NCBI RefSeq assembly: GCF_954871325.1
Contig: NC_088776.1
Span: forward strand, 56,647,301-56,711,300
Direction of reading: 5' to 3'
DNA: 64,000 nucleotides
From: Gordionus sp. m RMFG-2023
Taxonomy: Eukaryota > Nematomorpha > Gordioida > Chordodea > Parachordodidae
Positions 33,401 through 44,390 of the stretch are shown here, piece by piece. Each line of letters begins with the position of its first letter. Position 1 is the stretch's first letter. The notes beneath the pieces are model-generated. The model was not told the DNA's origin. It saw only the letters and a list, made by a program, of their open reading frames with translations, and did no database searches. A program made the translations under genes and the position numbers.

Positions 33401-36400
33401 AATTTATTGCCCTATCGTTTAACATTGCAGTTTTTTTACGACCGTTATAAATGCCGCGCAAAAAAGCATTTCTTATAGATGGCGCGATATTTAAATTCAA
33501 ACTAGCCACCCTTATAAAAATCTTTTATCAAAAATTGCTTAACAATAATAATTTATTATTATAATTTACAGGGTATCGTTTTGGACAGTAGCACCCTCCA
33601 GGTCTATACCTTCTTTCAGTTTTTTTAGTAATTGAGCTTTGGAGGTTGGTAAAGTGGTTCCTCTAAACTTGATCTTCACGGATTCTGGCGAGAAATAATA
33701 ATTATGTATAAAATATTCGCCCGAAGCTGCATCCAATAATTTTGTATAGTATCATGGGGTTCGTGTTTATGTTAAATTTTGATATTTTTAGTGGGGATAT
33801 AGAGTTGGCATGAAAAATGACCTATTTTTAGGTTTATCGATTGTCATCAGAGACCTGCAGAGGTACCATTTGCAGGGCCCGGCCAGGATTTTTTTTTTAA
33901 AATTTTTTTTGGGCCTAGTCTGAGTTTTATATTTTCAGGTCCTGCCCCACCCGGCTTTAAAAAATATATATTATATATATTTTTGATTTTTATAGCAGAT
34001 AATTGTGATTTATAATATACGACCCAGGCCTGATATATTAAAATAAAAATTAAAACACGACCCGGCTCTTGTAGGCCTGCACGTCCCTGATTGTATCTCG
34101 ATTAAGGATTTACTTAAAAAAAGGTATAGAATATTGTATCTAATATCAAAATAAAGTGAATAATTCTTGATTTAAATATGGTGGTCCAATAAGTTTTCCC
34201 TATTTTTTTTAAAATTATAAACCTGCAGATCAATCTATACCAAGTATTGAGCGCAAAGTTTTTTCAGTTTTAACGGGAAAAATAAATGTTTTATTTTGAT
34301 TCAATAGAAAGCACAATGTATAGTTAATTACTCTATATTATTTAAAATGTGTAGGGATTATGGATGGGGGGTTCGATTATATTACAAGAATTTTATTTGG
34401 TTAAAACGATAAGTAGAACGAATAAATAATATCTCTTGTAATAATTTATCGTTTGTTTTGTATAACATGAATATCAATTATCTATATATAGAGAGCCGGA
34501 AACCATTATTAAATATTTCATATTATATAAATAAAATCAATTTAAATATAAACAAAACGAATAATAACAAATATTACTACAAAATGCAACTTATAAGATA
34601 ATCTTTAAGTGACAAAGAATCTTCAACCCCCCATATTTATACAAAAATTTCAAATATTACAAAATACTCTAATAAATTCTCAGATTTGGATAGTTTGAAA
34701 TTTTTTTTGGGGAAATATGGTGTATATTTGTTTTCCTCTTCTTATATATTTTAAAATATATGCAATTGATTTCACATTATGATAAAGAAATTTTTTTTTA
34801 TCGATTTTTACAATGAATTCGAAAACCAGGCATTCCTAACAGATATATATTGGTCTTAAGTTACAAAGATTTTAACTTTAGGATGGTATTTAAATGGACA
34901 GCAGCCATATTAAAAAAAACGGATATTTTAAAAAAATAGACTTTATATTTAATATTCGAGTGTTGTTAAACGGCCCGATTAAGGTCGATTTTTAAAAAAG
35001 GCCCGAATAAGATTTTACCCAAAATAATATTATCCAAGCCTCTTAATTTGATAAATAGAGGTGTAAATCAGGCTTACATAATATTATTTTTCGAAAATTA
35101 TTTATAATTCAAGTTTCTAATAAATCTTTAATTGATTAATAAACGATAAGTAATATCTCCAAAAATATAAGAGTTAATAGTGGGCACAAATTGAGCGTTT
35201 ACGTTTTGCCGTAATTCTTAAATAAATAAAAAAACGTAACGCGTCCCTTGTTTAAATTGAGGTTGTCCTTTTATTAATATCGGTCGATTCAAAATTTTAA
35301 ATAAGTTCTAAAAAAAGGGATTTGTCTTTGAAAATTACATTATCGTCTGCGTTATTATTTCTTTAATTTCTAAATATTCCTTTTCAGGATATAAGTAAGT
35401 TATTTATATTGCATTTTTATATATTACAACGCGAAGAATAAAAAAGGAAATGAAAAAGCAAAACCTATTTGCGTTTTTTTTAGGTTGCTAAAGCCAAACG
35501 GTAATTTATTTGAAATGCATTATTTGCGCTTGCAACGCACCGTTCGAAACGCTCAATTTGTGCGCAATATTAGGACGCTAAAATAAACGTTTCAGGACTA
35601 GTGTTGTTAAACGTCCCGATTAAGATTTTAGCCAAAATAATAAAGTTTAGGGATGTGGGAAATATTGGTCCAAACATTTTTGTCATCTACGCCAAAAATC
35701 TCCAGGCTTACACAATATTATTTTTGGCGAAAATCTTAATCGGGCCGTTTAGCAAGACTAGTTACGACTTTAGTTTGTAACCTAAATAACAAGGGGTTCC
35801 AATATCACGTGATTTACACAAAAAAAATATATAATTTGAACATCTATTGGCGAAATTTCGAGGATTACCTAATAATATTTTGGCAAAATCTTTAGCTAGC
35901 TATTTTTGAAAATTGGCTAAATCAATGCCGTTTAAAAACACTAAATGTAACTATAAGTAAGTACGTTTTGTTTATTCTTATCTAAGCATATATTTGGGGA
36001 AAAACTGGCACGTTTACTTTGACTACAATTTTGACAATAGTTTTTTTGAGTCAGAGAAAAATTCTTGAGTATTATTTATATTTTGTGATATATTTCCTCT
36101 TTCGATGAAATTATTATCTTTATTTTTTTTATCTCTTTTTGATTAAATAAAAATTTGAATGGCGAGGTAATTAATCACCTTTTTCAAGGCAACTTTTAAA
36201 AACACTAAATTTCAAAATTATTTTATATGATTGTAACTATATAAAAAAAGCAATTATTATTATTGTTTACTTATTTGAGAAACGGTATTTGCATCCCCAC
36301 CACTACCTAAAAATTTCGCAAATTATATAAGAATAATTCAGTTTGTTATATATGTGTGTAATTATCCTTAAAAAAATCCTTAGCCTTTGTTTTAATAATA

Positions 36401-39400
36401 GGAGAAAAGTTTAAGCTGTGTCCCTAATACCTTTTTTAATATGCATTTTACAGGCATGTAAGAGAAAATCAGGCGACATAAACAAGAAGCTTCCTTGTAT
36501 GTCCTAATAAATTTCTATATATTATTTGTATACTTATTCATTATTGTAATGTTTGACATTGGGTAACTACCGAACACTGTAGGTAATAGAGATTAGATAT
36601 CAGTAAATTACAGGCTAATAACTGCAGTGATACGAAAAGGCACGAATGGTGGTTCGAACAAATGATGGGGATAGTAGGTTTCGAGGTAAAGGGAGGTATA
36701 TCAGAATCGAAGTATAAAATAGTAAGATGGAGGAGCTACAAAAGAGAAGGGATTTTGAATATAGAAAAAACGAAGGTGATGTTTGGAGGAAAGGGTTTAG
36801 AAAAGATCGAGGTGACAGGCACATAGTTATAATGATGGAAGAAAGGCGTTGGTAGAAACTCCCACAATTGTACTTACTATCATTAATGGGTTCATATTAG
36901 ATGTAGTATGGAACCTCATAGAAGGCATGCAAGACGTTTGTTTGTAATAAGTATGTGGAAAAATGATAAGATGACTGGTTTCTATATTGAAAATGTAATG
37001 AGTTTGGGAAAAGTAGGGAAGTTCTGTTACCTAGGCAATAGATAGTGCAGATGTTGCGAGGATATGCTTGAAAGAAATTTAGAGAAATGTTTATCTCAAC
37101 CAATAAAAAATTTCCTCTCGCCTAATTAAAAAAAAATAGAGATGAGAATGATCAGATGGATATACAGAATATCTCTGAGAGAAAGGATTGAGATATAAGC
37201 ATATGATGATGCCTTGAGAATAAATACGAGGAGTGGTTTGGACATGTTAAATAGAAGGTAGAGGATGACTGATTGAATAGATACTCAGGGGGAGACCAAA
37301 GACATGGATGAAAGTTTTAGATTTATCCTAGGATGATGCTTTGGACAGTTAGACCGTGGAAAAGGGAGAAAGGCCATTAGAAAAAAAAATGGCCTACCCG
37401 GGTAAACCTGAAAAAGGGCCACTAAGACGAAGAAGTATGGAATAAAGAAGAATGACATTATAATTATTAATTTTTTTATTGTAAAGGGATGTTGCTGCTA
37501 TGTTTATTAAATTAAAATAATTTAAGGATGATATTGTAGAAGAAGATGATAGATAGCAAAAGTGTGTTGAATGAACCATTAATTTAATGTTAGGTTTGTG
37601 AAAGGTTCATTTATGGAAACAAACGTATGTTATACTTTGGTAAATATTTTCGACTATCTGATTATAATTTGAATTTCTATTGAAAATATAAAATTTTCAC
37701 GTATAATTGAAGTCCAGATTTATATAAATTACATTTTTCTTCAATTAAAATATACAAGAAATATAAACATTTTTCAGATACAATTTGTTACAAATAATTA
37801 AAAAAATCATCAGAGTTGGAAATACATTAAGATACAACATCTAAGATGGAATTGTCCGTTCTGTTTTGGACTTTATCTAATGGTGCAACAAAAATCAAAT
37901 CATTGATTGTTCACTTTAAATGCCCTCATTTATTCATATTTACTATTTATCCATATTATATATTTGAATATAACAGACCTGATGCTTTAGATTTTAGTTT
38001 GATTTCGTCAGCATCGTCTTGGCCATCATCATCTTCTTCATCATCATCATCTTCGTCATCCTCATCATCTACTTCATCCTCCTCGTCATCCACTTCATCG
38101 TTAGTGGCTTAAGATAGTCAACATTCAGCAACAAATTAATTATGACAAAAAAATAGATTTATTTATCAACATGGTATAAAAGTATTTGCTGCATTTCTCA
38201 ATGAGTTAGTTTTATTTCAGCCTATGATAAACGATTTGTTACACGTAATTTTATGTATATGTTAAGAGGAAATGTACGTAATAAGGTAATACCATTTAAA
38301 GTTGATCCAGACAATTTTGGCATATAAATTTAAAAAATAACTGAATAAATTGCCTGTAGGATATACATAAACTTTAAACTCAAATATATTTTTGGCAAAT
38401 TAAGATCTTAAAAATTAAAGGCTCAAAAAAGTATTTTCTTATTTCCGCATTTTATTGGAAATGTATTCTAACATTTGTATAAAATATAAACCTTATCAAT
38501 TTCTGTAAATTTTATAAAATATTTCACTTATTACCTGTCAGCGACTAATCTAGTATAGCCTACATTCGAAAAATCTTTAAGATGGTCTCTAAATTCAAAA
38601 AAAATCTACTAATCAATATGCACCTTCTTCCTGTTCTTCATCGTCAAATGCAACCTCTTCATCAATATCATCATCCTCATCCTCGTCATCGGAATCATCA
38701 TCTTCCTCTATGGAATCATCTTTAACAAGTTTTGCAGTGGTTTGTTTAGAATTATGCTTTTGTTTTACGACTAGAGTGGTTAATTTTTTTAGGTAAAATT
38801 AAATGTATTTTCTAATTTACAAAAAAACCTAACTATAAATTTAACAATTAATTTTAAAAATACACAAATTTGGAATAAAAATAATTATTAAAACAAATTA
38901 AAAAAATAAGAATTAAGTAATGGAGAACGAATATAAAAAAAATTAAGAAGGGAATGTTAAAATGGCAGATGATAAATTCCATGTAAGAATATCAATTTTG
39001 ACACTTTGAAGGTTGGGGTAAAATATTTACACAAAATCGTTAAGATTTTCTACCCATTTAGAGTAGAAACATTCAGCTTTTCATGATAGGGTTTCACAAA
39101 CTGTTCCAAATAAAATATTCAGATCTCAGAAGATAGAAATATGAATCTTTTTTATACGAAAATCTTTTTTACGAATACTCAAACAGGATTACATATCAAA
39201 TTTTACCAAAAGTTCTAAATTTTGTTGATTTGTGATGCATAACAAACTTTTCATGATGAAGTTTTTATTTCTTTTTTTTAAAAAAATTCAATTTTGTAGA
39301 TCTTAAAATTGCTCAAGTTTAGTTTAAAAAAAATATTCATAAGGTTGGGATGTTCTGGGAAATCGGGAACTTAGCTAAGATGATAAATTTTGTAAAAAAT

Positions 39401-42400
39401 AACAAAAACTTTTAAATGAGCCAGAGGATAGAGACCTAGAATATTGATTAACAAACTGCAGTTGTTATATTTAGGAGATAAAACCATGACACAGTTTACA
39501 AGTAAACTGGTGGCATCTTTGATTTTTTGTCAGAGAACAAAAGACCTAGCAAATTGATGGAAGGAGCGATATTATTTTAGTAATTAATAAAAGCACCTTA
39601 GTAGTTGAATTAGCTGCACCTAAGTATATAGTCAAATGTTCAATTTTTTTTGTGATAAGGTTTATCAGAATAACTTCTAGCAAAGAAAAGATGGTATTGG
39701 CATATATTAAGAGGAATTTAGCTACAATCAAGTTAGATCCATGGACTGATCATAACAGAGAAAAAAACGATATTACATTTACATTTGTTTATTAATAAAG
39801 GATAAACTTGGAATATCCTTTACTTTAGCAAGTCACTATGCAACCCAAAAACATAGGTGAAATTATTGCTATTGAAACTGATAAAACTGAAGAGGAATAT
39901 AGGTTAAAGAAGAAAAAAATTAAAATAGTCAGATGCTGGGCCATAATGGTCCAACAAGGCAAGGAGCATTGTGGTAAGATATCCACAGGTAGATTGTTCA
40001 TATGACACAGAACTCTTATACCCCATATCCAATATATCGACATATGCGAATATATTATTCCCAACAACTGGAAATTTTATAGCACTATATAGGATTTTAT
40101 TAAAAGCACAAACTGTTAATATTTCTCTTTACTATATTCTGGAGATATAGAATCATAAGGAAATAAGGGATATTTTACATATCCCATGATCTTGCGATAA
40201 TTTTTTTCTGCTGTCATTGAATAAATTACTGATGAAATATTGTTGAAAATTTTTTTTAGTGTTGAATATTTTGTTTTTTAATTTTTTGATTAATTGATTC
40301 AGTTCTATTATTAGTGGAATTAAAATGTGGGACTGAAGTGATAACCCATTCACTTTTAATATTATGCCAATTTTCTTGGTAATATTTAGTTACTAAGGGA
40401 TGATTTAAATTTAATAGCTTTAAATATATGTTGTTATATTCGAGCTCATTTCTCGCATATACTAATTTTTGTAGAATATATAATACTGTTTTCACTTCCT
40501 CCCCTGTTATATTACGTTTATTGCCGTTATTTCCCTCTTGAAGCTTCACATAACATGAAATATGCATATACGCTCCTGGAAAACTTTCAAATAAGGCCTG
40601 TCTATTGGTCAGGTCCTAATCAGCTATTAGGACAATGCTTTTAATTTTGCTGCAATTTTTGAAGCAATAGTATGTCACACCCTTTACAAGCCATTGATAA
40701 CTTTAAAAGATATACATAATATAGGTAGCAGTATGAACAAGCCATCTTCAAATTTATTACTTGATGTCATGAATCAAATAAAAGATGAGACGGGAGCCTA
40801 TTGTTGAAGTATTGGAAGGAAGCAACTAGCTTATGGAAATTTATTTCCAAGACTCAAATATGACACACAATATGAAATGCTACACGGAGGTTCTTTTTAT
40901 TGACGCTCCATACAAGCTCAATAATCTAGGTTAAATAAATTTATTACATATGATTTCTGAATTTTTCATAATATTTTATTAATAGACATGCCATTATTTA
41001 TTATTTTGGTTATTGATTCCCATGGTCAGTCCCAAATAGTTGCTTTATGGCTTGTAAAGGGTGAGACATACTATTGTGTCAAAAATTGGAGCAAAATTTT
41101 TAAAAAGCATAATGATATTAGTAATGGTAATTAATTTAATACAAAATTATAAATATTCTAAAATCTATAGATACTGACAACCTCTTATCCATACTATCAA
41201 GCTACCCTGGTCTTACAGGATAAAGTATACACAATTATACAAAGTAATATTATATCTTCATTTAAATAAAAAAAATTTAACTTCATATAGGATATTGACA
41301 TGATTTTGGAAAGAGACAAACAACAAAAAAATGATGAAAGTATGTCATTATTTGTAGTTTCATTTTTGAATTATTTCTTTTATTAGTTTCCAATTTAAAA
41401 TATGATCAAAAAATATTTTTTATTATTATTTTAGATAAAGAGAATATGGAAAGCAAAATGTAATAAATATTACCAGCTAAAATGAAAAGACATATCAGGT
41501 ATAAAGAACTAACAGTTATTGGATTGTCCAGGAAAAAAAAGAAGAAAAATAATCTATTATCTGTAGAAAATATTAAGATAATACTATCTTTCATATAATT
41601 TTTATTATAACTTTTGAAATTTAGAACAACCAAATTCTCAGGCAGAATTTATCAATTTCATAATTACTAGCAATATAAATTTAGGTATTTATATATATTT
41701 TTTTATTTACCTTATTTAATTTAGCAAATGGAATTTTGCAAAAATCCTGAGAAACTATAGCAAGTATAAATTTTTTTTAAAAATCTATGTATATATTTTT
41801 TTTACCAGAAAATAAACCCATGGTCTATTCAAAACTTATATAGAAAAAGCAGTTCAAATTTTAGCAAAATTATCAAAAATAAATGGTAATGATGAAATAG
41901 AAAAACAGCTTAAAATTGTCAATGATGATATCTTTACAACTATTTCGAGGGATATGCAATGTCTTAAAAATGATTAGTCGATATTAATCCCATTATGTCA
42001 TACATTGCAATGGAAACATGTATAAAACTAAATGATTTATACAATCATATTTTAGAGGAACAATGGCTTTATCACAAATGTGACATAATCTTGAAAAATG
42101 ATTTATCTGTAATATGTGATATGTGCATAAATTAGTCCCATTTCCGTTGTCAAAATATTATAAAACCTCAAAAAAATTTATGGTTTTATGGAAATTGTTG
42201 TTAATTGTAATGTTTATAGAATTTATATATTTTGATCATATTTATAAAATATATATTGATAAAGCTTAGTTTGTCACAATTAATTACATTATAAAATTTG
42301 ATTTAAGCCAACAATAAAAATGGGTAGATTTAATAAAATAACTAATTTTGCATTAACCGTTATTTTTTATATATTCTAAACATTAGGAGATAGTGATATT

Positions 42401-43980
42401 TGTTTCAAAAAAAAATTTTGAAAACAGTCTTTTAGAAAAAACAAAGTTTAGAAAAAACAATATATAAAAAAACACGGGTATATTACAAAAAAAACAATAT
42501 TCGAATTTACAAAAAAGGTTTGATTATAAAATGTGATAATTTAAAAAATAACAAGGTTTGGCTGCTAAAAATTAGGATAGTAAGTGCATATAGCCATAAT
42601 TTTCTATTTACCCCCACACAGGGGCACATAAAATAAAAATGTAATATTTTCAATTTACCCTCAAATAGGAGCACAGAGCCTAAAGTATAATTTGCTATTT
42701 ACCCTTAGTGGCATATGGCCTAAAATATAATATTTTCTATTTACCCCCAAATAGGGGCATATAGACTCTGCCCTTCACAAAAAGGGCCTACATTGAACTT
42801 GGCATTACTTTTAAAGGTGAAATAGAAATGTCTTTATGGAAAATATGTTAAAATTTGTGTTGTTGTTTCTTGTTTGCAAACTAAAAGTAATATTATATAA
42901 ATATTTTTTACATTTTATTTCACTAATTATCTAGGTTGACCTCTCTATAAGACCCAATATTTCAAAAATTGTGTCAAAATATATAATAAAACAAAATACA
43001 TATCATCAAAATTTGTTAAACATATTAAACTTATATATTAGATTAGTAAATATAGATTGACAAGAGGAAATTATTATATAATGAGAACACTTTGATCTCA
43101 CTTTAAGTGATTTGAACAAGAAAGTCACTCTCTTCTTGTTAAAATTTATGTCAATACATTCATTGATAACACCCATGGTGACAATTGCTAAAAATATCCA
43201 TGATTTCAGCCATTGATTTGATTTTTAAAACATTTGAGTTTTGTGGGTTTAGGCATAGGGGTAAAATTGTATCTTTGCTTACTTACATAAATATTTTACT
43301 CTATTTATAACAGTGTAAATAAAAAATATCTATACCAATTTATAAAATATGAATTTTTTATATGACAGAAGACCCTATTTACCCAATTAAAAAATTATTT
43401 ATGATTTGATCATAAAAATGTGGAAAAATATTTTTGCAATAAAATTATTAAATATAAAATAAAATTTATAGTACTATTAGGAATGCTTTTTGCTGGCTTA
43501 ACTTCCTCCTCTTCATCATCCAAATCTTCTTCAGAATCATCATCTTCTAAATCAGATCTCTGTAATACTGGTATAGCTAATAGTCAAAAAATATATTATA
43601 ATTATTTTATCATAATAAATTTATATCTTAACCCTTCTAAAAAAATTGCAATTCCATATATAAGAATTCAAACATCAACCTGTTTTATTTTTTTTAAATT
43701 TGATTGATTCAATAGCTTTCATTTCCATTTCATCACGTATGCTACTATCAGATTCATCGGAAGAATTATCTTGATTTTTATTAATCAACACTTGTTGTTT
43801 GGCTAATAAGATATAAATAATTTTATAAAAAAAATATAGCAACCTGCTTTATTAAAGTCTTTCTTCCGTTTGTTTGATATATTATTTTTTCCATTCGCTA
43901 TCCCACTAACCTGCTATAAAATCATAAACTATATTCTCTTACATATAGCATACCTTTATTTTTTTAGCCGAACCAATCAT
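30490..43980 (-). CDS. Gene B: paralogue of gene A with CCHC knuckles and RGG box but no RRM (12 exons)
   Basis: Minus-strand exons in order: 43954-43980, 43844-43913, 43680-43802, 43475-43576, 38624-38770, 37979-38107, 36271-36306, 32248-32349, 31355-31423, 31204-31287, 30999-31094, 30490-30533. The total of 1029 nt (342 aa) is in frame with AG/GT borders throughout. The start MIGSAKKIK matches MVVAKKLK of A including the intron position, and exon 2 keeps the KRKK box. Then follow acidic exons, a 12-residue micro-exon (GSGGDANTVSQI against GAGDTNAVAQI in A), three knuckles, an RGG box, and an end KKKVFFDDD. The RRM exons are absent: only about 110 bp separate the third knuckle exon from the RGG exon. 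The genes face each other tail to tail. A nucleolar or germline RNA-binding role is inferred. Confidence 0.82.
30999..31094 (-). other. RGG-box exon of gene B
   Basis: Reads GGGNRFGGRDFSARGGGRNG then SRGGSRGGGFNK, ending at a GTAAAA donor exactly as in gene A. Confidence 0.88.
31204..32349 (-). other. Three CCHC zinc-knuckle exons of gene B
   Basis: Minus-strand exons 32248-32349 (CYNCNEVGHMSFEC), 31355-31423 (CYNCNKEGHISKDC) and 31204-31287 (CFKCGEEGHLSREC). Each is the one-to-one counterpart of a knuckle exon in gene A, in the same order and phase, with Gly-rich linkers. Confidence 0.9.
31676..31858. repeat. hAT-like MITE family M1, copy in gene B intron
   Basis: Left end TAGTGTTGTTAAACGGCTCG, then AACGGCTAACTCAATATTTTAGCC, mirrored by AAATATTGAATTAGCCGT near the right. 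The outer right end is lost. Confidence 0.75.
32391..32586. repeat. hAT-like MITE family M1, copy in gene B intron
   Basis: AGAAACGGCTAACTCAAGAT near the left and CGAGCCGTTTAACAA at the right, with the family centre CATCTATGAGCAAAATCTTC. The outermost left bases are missing. Confidence 0.75.
32924..33129. repeat. hAT-like MITE family M1, full-length copy in gene B intron
   Basis: Left end TAGTGTTGTTAAACCTG and right end ACTGTTTAACAACAATA; the interior has TTTTAGCCAAAAATATTAGG mirrored by AATATTATTTTGGCTAAAAA. Confidence 0.8.
33566..33684 (-). CDS. Alternative terminal exon of gene B (short isoform)
   Basis: Minus-strand phase-1 acceptor (CGCCAG), then about 38 codons with the core IKFRGTTLPTSKAQLLKKLK, ending LEGATVQNDTL and TAA (33566-33568). 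The core and the stop position match gene A's exon at 21064-21185. Joined to exons 1-7 it closes a 753-nt, 250-aa frame. An AATAAA on the minus strand (33552-33557) follows within 10 bp of the stop. Because it is preserved in both paralogues, it predates the duplication. Confidence 0.75.
33848..34089. mobile_element. Short non-autonomous hAT-like element in gene B intron
   Basis: Left end CAGAGACCTGCAGAGG and right end GCACGTCCCTG are inverted and fit YARNG. The flanks ATTGTCAT and ATTGTATC differ by a single-base shift, consistent with a decayed 8-bp duplication. GGGCCCGGCC, CCACCCGGC and CGACCCGGC blocks lie near the ends, as in the element at 22023. Confidence 0.75.
34959..35100. repeat. 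hAT-like MITE family M1, left half
   Basis: AGTGTTGTTAAACGGCCCG, AAGATTTTACCCAAAATAAT and GGCTTACATAATATTATTTT are present; the right terminal repeat is not recognisable. Confidence 0.65.
35599..35760. repeat. hAT-like MITE family M1, short full-length copy
   Basis: TAGTGTTGTTAAACGTCCCG and CGGGCCGTTTAGCAAGACTA are inverted. Next inward, ATTAAGATTTTAGCCAAAAT pairs with TTGGCGAAAATCTTAAT. Confidence 0.82.
35840..35943. repeat. hAT-like MITE family M1, right half
   Basis: Begins within the conserved centre (GAACATCTATTGGCGAAATTTCGAG) and ends TGCCGTTTAAAAACACTA. Confidence 0.55.
36600..37450 (+). pseudogene. 3' remnant of the jockey/RTE-like LINE in gene B intron
   Basis: On the plus strand, antisense to gene B, broken frames show LNIEKTKVMFGGKGLEK (the post-RT NIEKTKVM segment), RMIRWIYRISLRERIE, and GRPKTWMKVLDLS with the family end AYPGKPEKGPLRRR. 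The fuller copy at 57120-58870 has [33 protein letters not shown] and AYLGKPGNR in the same order. The RT core is missing, as expected for a 5'-truncated insert, and several stops and frameshifts are present. Confidence 0.7.
37979..38770 (-). other. Acidic exons 5-6 of gene B
   Basis: Exon 38624-38770 (EEDDDSDDEDEDDDIDEE core) and exon 37979-38107 (a 28-residue almost pure Asp/Glu/Val block ending KLKSKAS). Both are phase 1-1 like their counterparts in gene A. The plus strand shows them as CATCATCATC/TCTTCATC tracts, which could be mistaken for microsatellite. Confidence 0.8.
38771..40152. other. Gene B intron, no exon seen
   Basis: AT-rich. The minus-strand open frames at 39546-39731 and 39825-40067 have no splice support or recognisable product. 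Part of 39820-40150 may be the edge of the transposase relic that follows. Confidence 0.4.
40153..40715 (-). pseudogene. MULE-type transposase fragment, minus-strand copy
   Basis: Reading 40715 to 40153: LVKGVTYYCFKN, KIKSIVLIAD-DLTNRQ, a continuous 103-codon frame (40256-40567) ending PHFNSTNNRTESINQKIK, then a frameshift and LFNDSRKKLSQDHG. The VLIAD-D-TNRQ and TTNNR-ES-NQK-K motifs are those of MULE/ZSWIM-type transposases (from memory of the family). The N-terminal part is missing and an in-frame stop follows IAD, so it is dead. Confidence 0.65.
40740..42180 (+). pseudogene. MULE-type transposase relic with SWIM-like end, plus-strand copy
   Basis: Broken plus-strand frames in family order: MCEVLFIDAPYKLNN (first catalytic Asp region), MPLFIILVIDSHGQSQIVAL (second Asp), LVKGETYYCVKN, a gap, then FIEKAVQILAKLSKINGND-like and a C-terminal CDMCIN..SHFRC that recalls a SWIM zinc-binding end. 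It lies head to head with the minus-strand fragment, and the two share the LVKG.TYYC segment in opposite orientations about 350 bp apart. Multiple stops and a deletion make it inactive. It occupies the 4.7-kb intron between exons 4 and 5 of gene B. Confidence 0.6.
42598..42790. repeat. Minisatellite with ATTTACCCCCAAATAGGGGCA units
   Basis: Four units of about 45-60 bp, each with a TTTACCC(CC) arm and an AGGGGCA/AGGAGCA arm that can pair, separated by TAAAATATAATATTTTCT. The unit boundaries vary, so the array is old or a cruciform-prone foldback cluster. Confidence 0.7.
43475..43980 (-). other. N-terminal exons 1-4 of gene B
   Basis: Start ATG at 43978-43980. Exons 43954-43980, 43844-43913, 43680-43802 and 43475-43576 give a short basic start, a KRKK box that could serve as a nuclear signal, a Ser/Asp segment (NSSDESDSS) and an acidic block (LEDDDSEEDLDDEEEE). 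The first two exons align with gene A residue by residue; exons 3-4 are diverged and lack the 46-residue repeat. Confidence 0.8.
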
Positions 43981-44211
43981 TTTTGAATGGAAATGAAATG
44001 TCTTGAAATTAAAAAAACGGCACCGAATATAAAATAAGATAATGTTACTCGTTGACACATGTTCAAGCAATTATTTGATAAATAGACATTTCGATCTCAT
44101 TAGATACCAAAATTTTAATTGCTTAGAATATATCTATAGTTAGATATAAACGCAGGATAATTATTAACTATAATTATCTAAAACTAATTGGTTGATCGGT
44201 CTATTTTAATA

Positions 44212-44390
44212 TTGGTAAATGGACTGATTAAGATTTTAGACAAGATATAGTTATGCCAACCAGATTTTGCATATAGGTAGGAGAAAAGTTATCTTTTTTT
44301 CTAAACGTTAGCCTTAAATTATATTATTTAGGATAAAATATATTCCGGTGTTTTCAAAATCAACCCTAATCGGGCTGTTTAACAATACTA
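44212..44390. repeat. hAT-like MITE family M1, decayed copy
   Basis: The right end is CGGGCTGTTTAACAATACTA; ATTAAGATTTTAGACAAG near the left pairs with it loosely. It lies between genes B and MEAF6, upstream of both. Confidence 0.6.

Noticed and set aside
37979-38107. Plus-strand poly-Ser frame (SSSSSS) that looks like a low-complexity protein or microsatellite
   Set aside because: It is the reverse complement of the Asp/Glu block in gene B exon 6, which fits its neighbours in phase and splice sites.
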